Below, piece by piece: positions 8,090-17,464 of a stretch of DNA of 64,000 bases (position 1 is the stretch's first letter; each line of letters begins with the position of its first letter). The DNA lies in assembly GCF_006439355.1 (NCBI RefSeq), contig NZ_VFTG01000004.1, forward strand, positions 345,544-409,543, given 5' to 3'. The notes under the pieces are model-generated. The model searched no databases. It had not been told where the DNA came from and was given only the letters and a program-made list of their open reading frames with translations. The DNA is from Mesorhizobium sp. B4-1-3 (GTDB taxonomy: Bacteria; Pseudomonadota; Alphaproteobacteria; Rhizobiales; Rhizobiaceae). A program made the translations under genes and the position numbers.

Positions 8090-9007
8090 ATGAGCGTCCA
8101 GACCACCGACTACACCGTTTCCGAGATCCGCTCGCCGGCGGCCTTCGTCACCAGCCGCGTCTTTATCTATGGCGCGCTTGTCTTCTGGGCTTTCGTGTGC
8201 CTGTTCCCGATCTACTGGACGATCACCACCTCGTTCAAATCGGCGGTCGACGTCACGCAAGGCCATCTCATCCCCTTCGTCGACTTCCAGCCTGACTGGA
8301 AGGGCTGGCGCTCGCTCGGCCTGTCGCCGGATTCGATCTTCCAGACATCGACCGTGCGCGACGAATTCCTCAAACGCTTCATGAACTCCGTCATCACCTC
8401 GGTCGGCGCATCGAGCCTCGCCATCGTCATCGGCAGCCTCGCCGCCTATGGCCTCGTTCGCTACCGCTACAAATTCGCCTGGTTCAAGAACGAGGACATC
8501 TCCTTCTTCTTCCTGTCGCAGCTGATCCTGCCGCCGGTCGTGCTGGCGCTCCCTTTCCTGGTGCTCTACCGGGAAGTGGCGCTCCTCGACACCCGCATCG
8601 GGCTCGTGCTCCTCTATACGCTGATGGTGCTGCCGATCGTGATCTGGATCATGCGCGACCAGTTCAACTCCATTCCCGTCGAATTGGAGGAAGCGGCTTT
8701 GGTCGACGGCCTGTCGATCTGGGGCGCCTTCTTCCGCATCGTCATGCCGATCGCGCTGCCCGGCATGGTCGCCGCCTTCATCCTGGCGATGGTGCTGTGC
8801 TGGAACGAGTATTTCTTCGCCGCGCTTCTGACGTCGACCGATGCGAAAACCATCCCCGTCATGGTGGCGAGCCAGACCGGCTCCCAGGGCATCAACTGGT
8901 GGTCGATGGCAGCCTTGGCCACCGCCGCGATCGCGCCGCTGGCGATCATCGGCATCGCGCTCGAACGCTACCTGATCATGGGCATGACGGCCGGCTCGGT
9001 GAAATAG
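8090..9007 (+). CDS. ABC transporter permease, MalG type
   Basis: 305-residue permease starting at ATG 8090 (MSVQTTDYTVSEIRSP). It has six predicted membrane segments, the first being VFIYGALVFWAFVCLFPIYW, and a periplasmic loop before the second segment. The EAA loop is ELEEAALVDGLSIWGAFFRI, followed by the LPGMVAAFILAMVLCWNEYFF pattern seen in MalG-like permeases. It pairs with the upstream permease and closes the plus-strand arm of the uptake operon. A hairpin follows the stop and separates it from the convergent creatininase-SIS operon. Confidence 0.88.
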   Translation: MSVQTTDYTVSEIRSPAAFVTSRVFIYGALVFWAFVCLFPIYWTITTSFKSAVDVTQGHLIPFVDFQPDWKGWRSLGLSPDSIFQTSTVRDEFLKRFMNSVITSVGASSLAIVIGSLAAYGLVRYRYKFAWFKNEDISFFFLSQLILPPVVLALPFLVLYREVALLDTRIGLVLLYTLMVLPIVIWIMRDQFNSIPVELEEAALVDGLSIWGAFFRIVMPIALPGMVAAFILAMVLCWNEYFFAALLTSTDAKTIPVMVASQTGSQGINWWSMAALATAAIAPLAIIGIALERYLIMGMTAGSVK

Positions 9008-9014
9008 GGTGGAT

Positions 9015-9042
9015 TTCCTTCTCCTCTTTGTGGGAGAAGGAA
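9015..9042. terminator. Hairpin between convergent operons
   Basis: TTCCTTCTCC (9015-9024) pairs with GGAGAAGGAA (9033-9042) across an eight-base loop. It lies between the stop codons of two converging operons and probably acts as a bidirectional terminator, although no clear T-run follows on either strand. Confidence 0.5.
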
Positions 9043-9050
9043 GAACCGCG

Positions 9051-9794
9051 CTAGCGCACCAATATCGCCCTTAAATGATCAAGGATCATCGCGACGCCGA
9101 TCTTGCCGAGACCCGCGGAGGCCTCCGCCGCGTCTTTGGTGTACCAGCCGGTGTTGTCGGCCAAATGCTTCTCGTCCACTGCCTCCGGGCATAGCGCCAG
9201 CATCAGCGAGGTTTCGCCTTTGCCGGCGTGATCGAAGGGATATTTGCCGTTCATCGCGGCCGGCATCAGCGGGTGCACCTGCACCCAGTTGAAGACATTC
9301 TCGCCCTGCGCATGGCCGGCATAGTAATCGGCCATGCTGTTCGACCCCCACCAGCCCTCGCCGCGCTCCTTCTCCAGGAAGCGGAAGATCGCCTGCCGGC
9401 CGGCGGTCTTGAAGGCGAGATCGGTCGGCATGCCGGCCACGAAATTCTCGGTCTGATGGTGGATGATGGCATGGATGTTGCGGAAGCCGATGCGCAGCAG
9501 GCCGTAGAACAATTCCCCCGCGAAGGGCGAAAGCACCGGCCCGCCGACCTGCACCGAGCCGCTGCCTTCCGGTGCCGCCACCGCATAGCTTGCCGCGCCG
9601 TAATAGAAGGGCGGCAGGATAACGAGGTCCCTCTCCTTCTCGATCAGCTCCACCGTCTTGATGACGGCCAGCGTGTCCATGCCGACCGCCATGTGCTCGC
9701 CGTGATATTCGAGCACGCCGAGCGGCAGCACGACCGGCCAGTTCTCCTCGATCGCCTTGCGGATCTGGTGCGGCAGCATCAGCTCGTAGCGCAT
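9051..9794 (-). CDS. Creatininase-family metal hydrolase
   Basis: 247-residue protein of the creatininase/amidohydrolase fold. The N-terminal metal-site motif is VLPLGVLEYHGEHMAVGMDT (family pattern PxGxxExHGxHLxxxxD), and the HAGKGETSLMLAL motif near residue 190 corresponds to the conserved H-A-x-x-x-E-T-S. Family members hydrolyse creatinine, formamides or cyclic diketones; in sugar and inositol gene clusters related proteins open oxidised inositol rings (IolN type). Its partnership with a SIS isomerase, an aldo/keto reductase and a sugar transporter favours such a catabolic role over creatinine breakdown, but this is an inference. It starts three bases after the SIS gene stop. Confidence 0.75.
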   Translation of the reverse strand: MRYELMLPHQIRKAIEENWPVVLPLGVLEYHGEHMAVGMDTLAVIKTVELIEKERDLVILPPFYYGAASYAVAAPEGSGSVQVGGPVLSPFAGELFYGLLRIGFRNIHAIIHHQTENFVAGMPTDLAFKTAGRQAIFRFLEKERGEGWWGSNSMADYYAGHAQGENVFNWVQVHPLMPAAMNGKYPFDHAGKGETSLMLALCPEAVDEKHLADNTGWYTKDAAEASAGLGKIGVAMILDHLRAILVR

Positions 9795-9797
9795 CCC

Positions 9798-10364
9798 CTA
9801 CTCCATGTTGGTGTGCCTGGCGCGCATCGCTTCCGGCGTCGCATTGGTCAGCGCCTGGAGCTTCAGCACCATGATCTCGAACAGAAGGAACAACGCGCCC
9901 TCGAACAGCGAGCCCATCGGCAGCACCGAGCTTCTCGCCGCGCCCTGGTCGCTGGCCATGGTCTGCGCCGGGATGACGAGCGTGAAGTCGGCGAGCTTCG
10001 CGGCGCTGCCTTCCGGTTCGGCGGTCAAGAGCAGCACCTTCGCGCCGGCCTCGCGGGCAACCCGCATCAAGGTCAGTACCGTAGTGGTCTCGCCCGGCCC
10101 TGAACTCGCCAGGAAGACGTCGCCCTCCCCGAGCGGCGGCGTGGTCATGTCGCCGACCACCGACACCGGCAGGCCGAGATGATAGAGCCGCATGGCGAAG
10201 CCCTTCACCTGCAGCGCCTCGCGGCCGCAGCCATAGACGGTAATCCTGCCGGCTCCTGCCAGCATGGCGCAGGCGGCGTCGATCCGGGCGTCATCCGTGC
10301 GCGCCAGCACCGCGCCAAGCTCGCCCAGCGCGGTCGAGAACATGCCGGATCCGGCTTGGGTCAT
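9798..10364 (-). CDS. SIS-domain sugar isomerase, HxlB-like
   Basis: 188-residue sugar isomerase (SIS) domain protein, the size of 6-phospho-3-hexuloisomerases. Visible motifs are VYGCGREALQVKGFAMRLYH (phosphosugar-binding loop), VVGDMTTPPLGEGDVFLASS and SGPGETTTVL with the SIS serine/threonine cluster. This order closely follows HxlB. It probably isomerises a phosphorylated ketose or binds one as an effector. No HxlA-type synthase is next to it, so a formaldehyde-fixing role is not supported. It is the first gene of a two-gene minus-strand unit with the creatininase-like hydrolase and diverges from the aldo/keto reductase gene. Confidence 0.75.
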   Translation of the reverse strand: MTQAGSGMFSTALGELGAVLARTDDARIDAACAMLAGAGRITVYGCGREALQVKGFAMRLYHLGLPVSVVGDMTTPPLGEGDVFLASSGPGETTTVLTLMRVAREAGAKVLLLTAEPEGSAAKLADFTLVIPAQTMASDQGAARSSVLPMGSLFEGALFLLFEIMVLKLQALTNATPEAMRARHTNME

Positions 10365-10550
10365 GACGGCTCACCCCTGTCTGCGCGATGTCGCTTGTCT
10401 CTATGGATTTGGCGGCTCGCCGGCCGCGAACGGCTTGTTTTGTTCATGCTACCATTGCGAAAATCGCTGTCCAACGCGCCTCGCCACTTTTGCTGGGCCA
10501 CGAGCGTGATAGTGTCATGTCAGACAAATCACTCCAGGACATCGTCAGAC

Positions 10551-11573
10551 ATGAAGACACGGCATTTCGACCGCATCGGCAATGGCGGCATCACCTTCAC
10601 GGAGCTCGGCTTCGGCACCGCGCCGCTCGGCAATCTCTACCGCGCCATCTCCGACGAGGATGCCACTGCCACCCTGGAAGCGGCATGGGCGACCGGGTGC
10701 CGCTACTTCGATACGGCACCGCTTTACGGCCTCGGCCTGTCGGAAACCCGCCTCAACCCCTTCCTGCGCGGCAGGAAGCGCGACGACTATGTGCTGTCGA
10801 GCAAGGTCGGCCGCATCATGCGCGTCGCGCCGCCGGACCAGCGCACTGGCATCGGCAAGTTCTTCGAGACGCCGTCGCGCCGGGAAGTCTACGACTACTC
10901 CTATGACGGCGTCATGCGCTCCTTCGAGGCCTCGCTGGAGCGTCTTGGCGTCGACCGCATCGACATCCTCTTCGTCCACGATGTCGACATCTTCACCCAT
11001 GGCAGCAAGGAAGCCTCCGACGCCCGTATCGCGGAGTTCATGTCGTCCGGCTATTATGGACTGCTTGCGCTGCGCGACCAGGGCGTCATCAAGGCCTTCG
11101 GCGGCGGCATCAACGAGTGGCAGGTCGCCCAGACGCTCGCCGAGCGCGGCGATTTCGATCTGTTCCTGCTGGCCGGCCGCTACACGCTGCTCGAGCAGGA
11201 AGCGCTTCAATCCTTCCTGCCGCTCTGCCAGAAGCGGGGCATCGGCATCGTGCTGGGCGGCCCTTACAATTCCGGCGTGCTGGCGACCGGGCCGAAGCCC
11301 GGCGCCTTCTACAATTACAGCGAGGCGCCCAAGGAGATCCTCGACCGCGTGGCGCGCATCGAAGCCGTCTGCAAGCGCCACAATGTGCGCCTGATCGAAG
11401 CGGCGCTGCAATTCCCGCTGCAGCACCTTTCGGTGATGTCGGTGATCCCCGGCGGCCAGCGGCCTGCCGAAGTCGAAAGCAACCGAGCGCTGCTCGACAC
11501 CAGGATACCGGCTGCGCTTTGGGCGGATTTGAAACAGGAAGGCCTGATGCGCGCCGACGCGCCCACGGCCTGA
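10551..11573 (+). CDS. Aldo/keto reductase (aldose dehydrogenase-like)
   Basis: 340-residue NAD(P)-dependent oxidoreductase from ATG 10551. The aldo/keto reductase fold is indicated by ELGFGTAPLGNLY, FDTAPLYGLGLSE (catalytic Asp and Tyr region), SSKVGRI (catalytic Lys) and VHDVD (His). The overall order matches the D-threo-aldose 1-dehydrogenase / L-fucose dehydrogenase / pyridoxal 4-dehydrogenase branch. It likely oxidises a free sugar or cyclic polyol from the nearby transporter. The divergent SIS gene starts 186 bases away, so the two probably share a control region. The TGA stop overlaps the first base of a truncated family A repeat (left arm at 11573 on). Confidence 0.85.
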   Translation: MKTRHFDRIGNGGITFTELGFGTAPLGNLYRAISDEDATATLEAAWATGCRYFDTAPLYGLGLSETRLNPFLRGRKRDDYVLSSKVGRIMRVAPPDQRTGIGKFFETPSRREVYDYSYDGVMRSFEASLERLGVDRIDILFVHDVDIFTHGSKEASDARIAEFMSSGYYGLLALRDQGVIKAFGGGINEWQVAQTLAERGDFDLFLLAGRYTLLEQEALQSFLPLCQKRGIGIVLGGPYNSGVLATGPKPGAFYNYSEAPKEILDRVARIEAVCKRHNVRLIEAALQFPLQHLSVMSVIPGGQRPAEVESNRALLDTRIPAALWADLKQEGLMRADAPTA

Positions 11574-11592
11574 GCAATTCCAGGAAAAGTGT
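11572..11592. repeat. Truncated family A repeat (left arm only)
   Basis: GAGCAATTCCAGGAAAAGTG starts inside the TGA stop of the aldo/keto reductase gene. The right arm and second hairpin are missing, and a terminator hairpin follows 21 bases later. Confidence 0.6.
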
Positions 11593-11612
11593 GGCTCCGA
11601 TCGCCACAAAAA

Positions 11613-11640
11613 AGAAAAGCCGGGCAAGCCCGGCTTTTCT
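11613..11640. terminator. Bidirectional terminator
   Basis: AGAAAAGCCGGGC (11613-11625) pairs with GCCCGGCTTTTCT (11628-11640). The A-run and T-run flanking the GC stem make it a rho-independent terminator for both the aldo/keto reductase gene and the convergent HU gene. Confidence 0.85.
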
Positions 11641-11659
11641 GCACTTAAAGAAAAAGGTC

Positions 11660-11932
11660 TTAGTTGACCGCGTCCTTGAGGCCCTTGCCGGCCGAGAACT
11701 TCGGCACGGTGCGCGCCGGAATCTTCACTTCCGCGCCGGTCTGCGGGTTGCGGCCGGTCGAAGCAGCGCGTTTTGACACGGTGAAATTTCCGAAGCCGAC
11801 AAGCCGGACATCGCCGCCCTTCTTCAGTTCGCCTGTGATCACGGAGAACACCGCATCGACGGCAGACTGCGCATCAGCCTTCGAAATGCTTGCGGCATCG
11901 GCGACAGCGGACACCAGTTCGTTCTTGTTCAT
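11660..11932 (-). CDS. hupB: DNA-binding protein HU
   Basis: 90-residue histone-like protein that bends and compacts DNA as a dimer. It starts MNKNELVSAVADAASISKAD and carries the HU signature GFGNFTVSKRAASTGRNPQT with the arm residues (ARTVPKFSAGKGLKDAV) at the C-terminus. Length and motif match HU rather than IHF. It lies downstream of lon on the same strand but is separated from it by a terminator, so it has its own promoter in the 12.0 kb region. The arrangement clpP-clpX-lon-hup is conserved in many proteobacteria. Confidence 0.96.
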   Translation of the reverse strand: MNKNELVSAVADAASISKADAQSAVDAVFSVITGELKKGGDVRLVGFGNFTVSKRAASTGRNPQTGAEVKIPARTVPKFSAGKGLKDAVN

Positions 11933-12071
11933 AAAAATTCCCTTCCATGAGAAAACCGGAACTACGACTCATCCGGCAGGAAACGGACTTTAGAAAGAAG
12001 CGCCCCGGAACCCAAGCCAAAAACCGCGGAATTCCGGGCTTTTTTGCATTTTTTGGTGGCTTTTTCACATG

Positions 12072-12096
12072 AAAAAGCCGGGCTCGAAGCCCGGCT
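12072..12096 (-). terminator. lon terminator
   Basis: AGCCGGGCT (12076-12084) pairs with AGCCCGGCT (12088-12096); on the minus strand the stem is followed by TTTTT (12076-12072). It lies 34 bases after the lon stop codon. Confidence 0.85.
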
Positions 12097-12129
12097 CTCT
12101 CTCTTTGTGCACTGCAACTTTAACTTTTG

Positions 12130-14541
12130 TCAGTGTGCCAGCGACTTTCCGGCATCGTCGCCGGTGTCGACCGGAGCCGGCGCATTGACCGGCTCGACCC
12201 ACTCGATCGGCTCCGGCATCCGGGTGAGCGCGTGCGCGAGCACCTCGCCGACCCGCGAGACCGGAACGATCTCCATACCGTTCTTCACGTTGTCCGGAAT
12301 GTCCGCCAAATCCTTGACGTTCTCTTCCGGGATCAGGACCTTCTTGATGCCGCCGCGCAGTGCCGCGAGCAGCTTCTCCTTCAGGCCGCCGATCGGCAGG
12401 ATGCGGCCGCGCAGCGTGATCTCGCCGGTCATCGCCACATCGGCCCGAACCGGGATACCCGTCAGCACCGACACGATAGCCGTGGCCATCGCGGCACCCG
12501 CGGACGGGCCATCTTTCGGGGTCGCGCCTTCCGGCAAGTGGACGTGGATGTCACGCTTGTCGAACAGCGGCGGCTCGATGCCGAAATCGATCGCCCGAGA
12601 GCGGACGTAAGAAGCCGCCGCCGAGATCGATTCCTTCATCACGTCGCGCAGATTGCCGGTCACCGTCATGCGGCCCTTGCCGGGCATCATGACGCCTTCG
12701 ATCGTCAGCAGCTCGCCGCCGACTTCCGTCCAGGCAAGACCCGTGACCACGCCAACCTGATCGTCGGCCTCGACCTGGCCGAAGCGGAAGCGCGGAACGC
12801 CGAGATAATCGGCGAGGTTGTCCGCCGTGATCTTCACCGTCTTCTTCTTCGTCCGCAGGATCTCGGTCACCGCCTTGCGCCCGAGCTTCATCAGCTCACG
12901 CTCCAGGCTGCGCACGCCGGCTTCCCGCGTGTAGGTCTGGATGATACCGCGGATCGCGTCCTCGCCGACCGAGAACTCGTTCGGCTGGAGCGCATGGTCG
13001 CGGATCACCTTGGGCATCAGGTGACGCTTGGCGATCTCGATCTTCTCGTCCTCGGTATAACCGGCGATGCGGATGATCTCCATGCGGTCCATCAGGGGCG
13101 CAGGGATATTCAGCGTGTTCGCCGTCGTCACGAACATCACGCTCGACAGGTCGTATTCGACCTCGAGGTAATGGTCCATGAACGTCGAGTTCTGCTCCGG
13201 ATCGAGCACCTCGAGCAAAGCCGAAGACGGATCGCCGCGGAAGTCCTGGCCCATCTTGTCGATCTCGTCGAGCAGGAAGAGCGGGTTGGACTTCTTGGCC
13301 TTCTTCATCGACTGGATGACCTTACCGGGCATCGAGCCGATATAGGTCCGCCGGTGGCCGCGGATCTCGGCCTCGTCACGCACGCCGCCGAGCGCCATGC
13401 GGATGAACTCGCGACCGGTCGCCTTGGCGATCGACTTGCCGAGCGAGGTCTTGCCGACGCCGGGCGGGCCGACGAGGCACAGGATCGGCCCCTTGATCTT
13501 CTTCTGGCGGCTCTGCACGGCGAGGTACTCGACGATGCGCTCCTTGACCTTGTCGAGGCCGAAATGATCGGCGTCGAGCACGTCCTGCGCATAGTTGAGG
13601 TCCTGCTTGACCTTCGAGTTCTTGCCCCACGGGATCGACAGCAGCCAATCGAGATAGTTGCGCACCACCGTCGATTCAGCCGACATCGGCGACATCGAGC
13701 GCAGCTTCTTCAATTCGGCTTCCGCCTTCTCGCGGGCCTCCTTGGAGAGCTTGGTCTTCTTGATGCGCGCCTCGATCTCGGCGGCCTCGTCGCGGCCGTC
13801 CTCGCCCTCGCCGAGCTCCTTCTGGATCGCCTTCATCTGCTCGTTGAGGTAGTACTCGCGCTGCGTCTTCTCCATCTGGCGCTTGACACGCGAGCGGATG
13901 CGCTTTTCCACCTGGAGCACGGAGATCTCGGCTTCCATGAAGCCCATCGCCTTCTCCAGCCGCTCCTTGACGGAAAGCGTGGCGAGCATCTCCTGCTTCT
14001 CGGGGATCTTGATGGCCAGATGCGAGGCGACCGTGTCGGCGAGCTTGGAATAGTCGTCGATCTGGCTGGCGGCGCCCACCACTTCGGGCGAGATCTTCTT
14101 GTTCAGCTTGACGTAATTCTCGAAGTCGGTGACGACCGAGCGGGCAAGCGCCTCGATCTCGACCTCCTCCTCTTCCGGCTCGGCGAGCGCCGTGGCGCGG
14201 GCCTCATGGAAGTCGGGACGATCGGTGAACGAGACGATCTTGGCGCGCGACGCGCCCTCGACCAGAACCTTCACGGTGCCGTCGGGCAGCTTCAAAAGCT
14301 GCAGCACGTTGGCGAGCGTGCCGATGTCGAAAATCGCATCGGGCTCAGGATCGTCGTCGGCTGCATTCATCTGTGTGGCGAGCAGGATCTGCTTTTCCTG
14401 ACCCATCACCTCTTCCAGCGCCTTGATCGACTTTTCACGGCCCACGAAGAGCGGAACGATCATATGCGGGAACACGACGATATCGCGCAGGGGGAGAACT
14501 GCGAAAACGCCGTCGCCGGAAGCCTTGGATATCTTGGCCAT
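12130..14541 (-). CDS. lon: ATP-dependent protease Lon
   Basis: 803-residue cytoplasmic AAA+ protease that removes misfolded and regulatory proteins. The start at 14541 ([13 protein letters not shown]) has AAGGTTGG upstream; an in-frame ATG 15 bases earlier is less well placed. Domain order is complete: N-terminal substrate domain ([20 protein letters not shown]), coiled-coil linker, AAA+ module with Walker [11 protein letters not shown] and Walker [11 protein letters not shown], then the protease domain with catalytic Ser in [12 protein letters not shown] and Lys in [10 protein letters not shown]. It is flanked by hupB and clpX. Expression in relatives is heat-inducible, but I did not identify a clear RpoH promoter here. 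Confidence 0.98.
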   Translation of the reverse strand: MAKISKASGDGVFAVLPLRDIVVFPHMIVPLFVGREKSIKALEEVMGQEKQILLATQMNAADDDPEPDAIFDIGTLANVLQLLKLPDGTVKVLVEGASRAKIVSFTDRPDFHEARATALAEPEEEEVEIEALARSVVTDFENYVKLNKKISPEVVGAASQIDDYSKLADTVASHLAIKIPEKQEMLATLSVKERLEKAMGFMEAEISVLQVEKRIRSRVKRQMEKTQREYYLNEQMKAIQKELGEGEDGRDEAAEIEARIKKTKLSKEAREKAEAELKKLRSMSPMSAESTVVRNYLDWLLSIPWGKNSKVKQDLNYAQDVLDADHFGLDKVKERIVEYLAVQSRQKKIKGPILCLVGPPGVGKTSLGKSIAKATGREFIRMALGGVRDEAEIRGHRRTYIGSMPGKVIQSMKKAKKSNPLFLLDEIDKMGQDFRGDPSSALLEVLDPEQNSTFMDHYLEVEYDLSSVMFVTTANTLNIPAPLMDRMEIIRIAGYTEDEKIEIAKRHLMPKVIRDHALQPNEFSVGEDAIRGIIQTYTREAGVRSLERELMKLGRKAVTEILRTKKKTVKITADNLADYLGVPRFRFGQVEADDQVGVVTGLAWTEVGGELLTIEGVMMPGKGRMTVTGNLRDVMKESISAAASYVRSRAIDFGIEPPLFDKRDIHVHLPEGATPKDGPSAGAAMATAIVSVLTGIPVRADVAMTGEITLRGRILPIGGLKEKLLAALRGGIKKVLIPEENVKDLADIPDNVKNGMEIVPVSRVGEVLAHALTRMPEPIEWVEPVNAPAPVDTGDDAGKSLAH

Positions 14542-14761
14542 TGTCCAACCTTTCATGTCGCGGCCGCTTATTTAGCCAACCGCGAATCTCATATTAACGA
14601 CCGAGCGTCGTTCCGCCTACCACCGTTTGTGACGGGAATTTTACAGCACAGAATTCGGCGCCTCGGCCTTCTGCTGTTAGGTGGATGTGGCCGAGGCAAA
14701 GATCAAGGGTTAACACGGTAGCTCGCCTCGTTCCATTGCATGCCTTCCCGCCTCTCACAGC

Positions 14762-14786
14762 AAAACGGCGCCACGCGGGCGCCGTT
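14762..14786 (-). terminator. clpX terminator
   Basis: AACGGCGCC (14764-14772) pairs with GGCGCCGTT (14778-14786) around loop ACGCG; on the minus strand the stem runs into TTTT. It lies 30 bases after the clpX stop codon. Confidence 0.8.
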
Positions 14787-14815
14787 CCACGAAAATTGGC
14801 GAGTGCAGTGCCATT

Positions 14816-16090
14816 TCAGGCGCTGACATTGCCCTTCTTTTCCTTCTGCTCGGAGTAAATGTACAGCGGCCGGGCGTTGCCGGACACCACCTCTTCCGAA
14901 ATCACCACCTCGCGCACGCCTTCCAGCGCCGGCAGCTCGAACATCGTGTCGAGCAGGATTGCTTCCATGATGGAGCGCAGGCCGCGCGCGCCGGTCTTGC
15001 GCTCGATGGCGCGCTTGGCGATCGCGGACAGCGCGTTCTCGTGGAAGGTGAGGTCGACATTCTCCATCTCGAACAGCCGCTGATACTGCTTGACCAGCGC
15101 GTTCTTCGGCTCGGTCAGGATCTGGATCAGCGCCGGCTCGTCGAGGTCTTCCAGCGTCGCCAAAACCGGCAGACGGCCGACAAATTCCGGGATCAGGCCG
15201 AATTTCAACAGATCTTCCGGCTCGACCTGGCGGAACAGGTCACCGGTGCGCCGATCCTCGGGCGAGGCCACGGTCGCGCCAAAGCCGATCGAGGTCTTGC
15301 GGCCGCGGTCCGAGATGATCTTGTCCAGGCCCGCGAAGGCGCCGCCGCAGATGAACAGGATATTGGCGGTATCGACCTGCAGGAATTCCTGCTGCGGATG
15401 CTTGCGGCCGCCCTGCGGCGGCACGGAAGCGACCGTGCCTTCCATGATCTTGAGCAGCGCCTGCTGCACGCCCTCGCCCGACACGTCGCGGGTGATCGAG
15501 GGATTGTCCGACTTGCGCGAAATCTTGTCGATTTCGTCGATATAGACGATGCCGCGCTGAGCGCGCTCGACATTGTAGTCGGCCGACTGCAGCAACTTCA
15601 GGATGATGTTCTCGACGTCCTCACCGACATAGCCGGCCTCGGTCAGCGTCGTGGCGTCGGCCATGGTGAACGGCACGTCGATGATGCGGGCAAGCGTCTG
15701 GGCGAGCAGCGTCTTGCCGCAGCCGGTCGGGCCGATCAAAAGGATGTTCGACTTCGCCAGCTCGACGTCGTTGTTCTTGCCGGCATGCGCCAGGCGCTTG
15801 TAGTGGTTGTGGACCGCCACCGACAGCACGCGCTTGGCGTAGGGCTGGCCGATGACATAGTCGTCGAGGACCTTGAGTATCTCCTGCGGGGTCGGCACGC
15901 CTTCGCGCGACTTCACCATCGAGGTCTTGTTCTCCTCGCGGATGATGTCCATGCACAATTCGACGCACTCGTCGCAGATGAAAACCGTCGGTCCGGCGAT
16001 CAGCTTGCGGACCTCGTGCTGGCTCTTGCCGCAAAACGAGCAGTAAAGCGTGTTCTTTGAATCACCGCCGCCGTTGCTGACCTTGCTCAT
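14816..16090 (-). CDS. clpX: ATP-dependent Clp protease ATPase ClpX
   Basis: 424-residue AAA+ unfoldase that feeds substrates into ClpP. The N-terminal zinc-binding domain is intact, with CSFCGKS and CDECVELC supplying four cysteines. Walker A is [12 protein letters not shown], Walker B is [11 protein letters not shown], and the pore and sensor regions follow ([21 protein letters not shown] motif seen as [11 protein letters not shown]). The IGF loop that docks ClpP is present as SIGFGA. It lies downstream of clpP on the same strand with a 289-base gap, so it may be transcribed both with clpP and from its own promoter. Confidence 0.98.
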   Translation of the reverse strand: MSKVSNGGGDSKNTLYCSFCGKSQHEVRKLIAGPTVFICDECVELCMDIIREENKTSMVKSREGVPTPQEILKVLDDYVIGQPYAKRVLSVAVHNHYKRLAHAGKNNDVELAKSNILLIGPTGCGKTLLAQTLARIIDVPFTMADATTLTEAGYVGEDVENIILKLLQSADYNVERAQRGIVYIDEIDKISRKSDNPSITRDVSGEGVQQALLKIMEGTVASVPPQGGRKHPQQEFLQVDTANILFICGGAFAGLDKIISDRGRKTSIGFGATVASPEDRRTGDLFRQVEPEDLLKFGLIPEFVGRLPVLATLEDLDEPALIQILTEPKNALVKQYQRLFEMENVDLTFHENALSAIAKRAIERKTGARGLRSIMEAILLDTMFELPALEGVREVVISEEVVSGNARPLYIYSEQKEKKGNVSA

Positions 16091-16379
16091 TTTTCTGTCC
16101 TTTCACCGGCACCCGCCGCGCCTGGCTTCGAGTGACGTCTCACCAATCTATCGCGGGAATCCGCCGCCGCCAGTGTCCCCGGCTCACACAGCGCATTCCG
16201 TACGAAACACAATTCAGAAAACGCGACAATGATTCGCAGCAACCCCACACAAAGCTAAGCCGTCGAAAATCAACATAGCCTTAACGTAGGCAATCCCAAC
16301 GCCTGAGGGAACAGCCAATTGTGGCCGAAATGCCGCAAGACGCGCCAAAACCGCGTTATGCTGCCATTTGCCGTAAAAA

Positions 16380-17015
16380 TCAGGCTGAAGCTGTGACTGC
16401 CTCGGCGGCCTCGCGGCTCGATATCACCTTGTCGATCAGACCAAAGTCCCTGGCCTCATCGGCGGTCATGAAGTGGTCGCGGTCGAGCGTCCTTTCGATC
16501 TCGTCATAGCTCTTGCCGGTGTGCTTGACATAGACCTCGTTCAGGCGGCGCTTCAGCTTGATGATGTCCTGCGCATGACGTTCGATGTCCGACGCCTGAC
16601 CCTGGAAGCCGCCGGAAGGCTGGTGGACCATGATCCGGGCGTTCGGCGTGGCAAAACGCATGTCCTTGTGGCCGGCGGTCAGAAGCAGCGAACCCATCGA
16701 GGCGGCCTGGCCGATGCAGAGCGTCGACACCGCCGGCCTGATGAACTGCATGGTGTCGTAGATCGCCATGCCCGAGGTGACGACGCCGCCCGGCGAATTA
16801 ATATAGAGGTTGATTTCCTTCTTCGGGTTTTCCGCCTCGAGGAACAAAAGCTGTGCACAAACCAGCGTCGCCATCCCGTCCTCGACCGGGCCGGTGATGA
16901 AGATGATGCGTTCCTTCAAGAGGCGCGAGAAAATGTCATAGGCACGCTCGCCGCGATTGGTCTGCTCGACCACCATCGGAACGAGGTTCATGTAGGTTTC
17001 AACGGGGTTCTTCAT
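16380..17015 (-). CDS. clpP: ATP-dependent Clp protease proteolytic subunit ClpP
   Basis: 211-residue serine protease subunit that forms a double heptamer with ClpX or ClpA caps. The catalytic Ser is in [12 protein letters not shown], the His in [11 protein letters not shown], and the Asp lies in the region [13 protein letters not shown]. The N-terminus [19 protein letters not shown] is typical for alphaproteobacterial ClpP1, including the short propeptide. The C-terminal tail [10 protein letters not shown] is low complexity. The gene is the first of the clpP-clpX-lon-hup series and reads away from the intergenic region that contains a family C repeat. Confidence 0.98.
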   Translation of the reverse strand: MKNPVETYMNLVPMVVEQTNRGERAYDIFSRLLKERIIFITGPVEDGMATLVCAQLLFLEAENPKKEINLYINSPGGVVTSGMAIYDTMQFIRPAVSTLCIGQAASMGSLLLTAGHKDMRFATPNARIMVHQPSGGFQGQASDIERHAQDIIKLKRRLNEVYVKHTGKSYDEIERTLDRDHFMTADEARDFGLIDKVISSREAAEAVTASA

Positions 17016-17200
17016 GGACTACCCTTGTTGGAGATGGATTCCGGCACCTTTGTATTATCAGCAATCGCGCGGAATCGTTCTGGATCGGTTATGGTCTAAA
17101 TAGGATGCCGGCTCACCCTAGCGCAAGGCCGCCTCTCCTAGCCATCTGGTTAAGACGAGTAAAGCGTTGCGACGCCGGCGAAAGCCCGCGCGAATAGGCC

Positions 17201-17305
17201 TGATGCATGTCGCCCAAAAGTGCGCAGCGGTTTGGGAGAACGACATGCATCAAAACAAAGACTTATAGCGCGTCGCCCGAATTCCTTTCAGCGCGAGGCG
17301 CTTTA
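17201..17305. repeat. Dispersed bipartite palindromic repeat, family C
   Basis: GATGCATGTCG (17202-17212) pairs with CGACATGCATC (17241-17251) around the core CAAAAGTGCGCAGCGGTTTG. After AAAACAAAGACTTA a second palindrome begins with TAGCGCGTCGC and ends GCGAGGCGCTTTA. The rest of the 449-base gap between clpP and the next gene holds the clpP promoter region; I see no further gene in it. Confidence 0.75.
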
Positions 17306-17464
17306 ACAGACGGGCTCGGGCCGGTTGGCCGGACCAAGGCCATGGTAAGGTAGCAATTCCTTAACCCAGCCGCTTAACGAAAAGCCTCGAAATCGCTGCC
17401 GGCTCCCGGACCTTCCGCTACAGTCCTGCGTTGTGAAGGCGTCCTTTTTCAACGGGGGAATGTC

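Noticed and set aside
10365..10550. GntR-like operator between SIS and aldo/keto reductase genes
   Set aside because: A TGTCATGTCAGACA stretch hints at a dyad, but the symmetry is too weak to support a site.
12127..14721. 864-codon frame antisense to lon
   Set aside because: It mirrors the codon pattern of lon on the opposite strand; high GC keeps the frame open. It has no ribosome site or family match.
14560..14800. RpoH-type promoter for lon
   Set aside because: A CTTGATC stretch is present, but the matching -10 is too poor to claim a heat-shock promoter.
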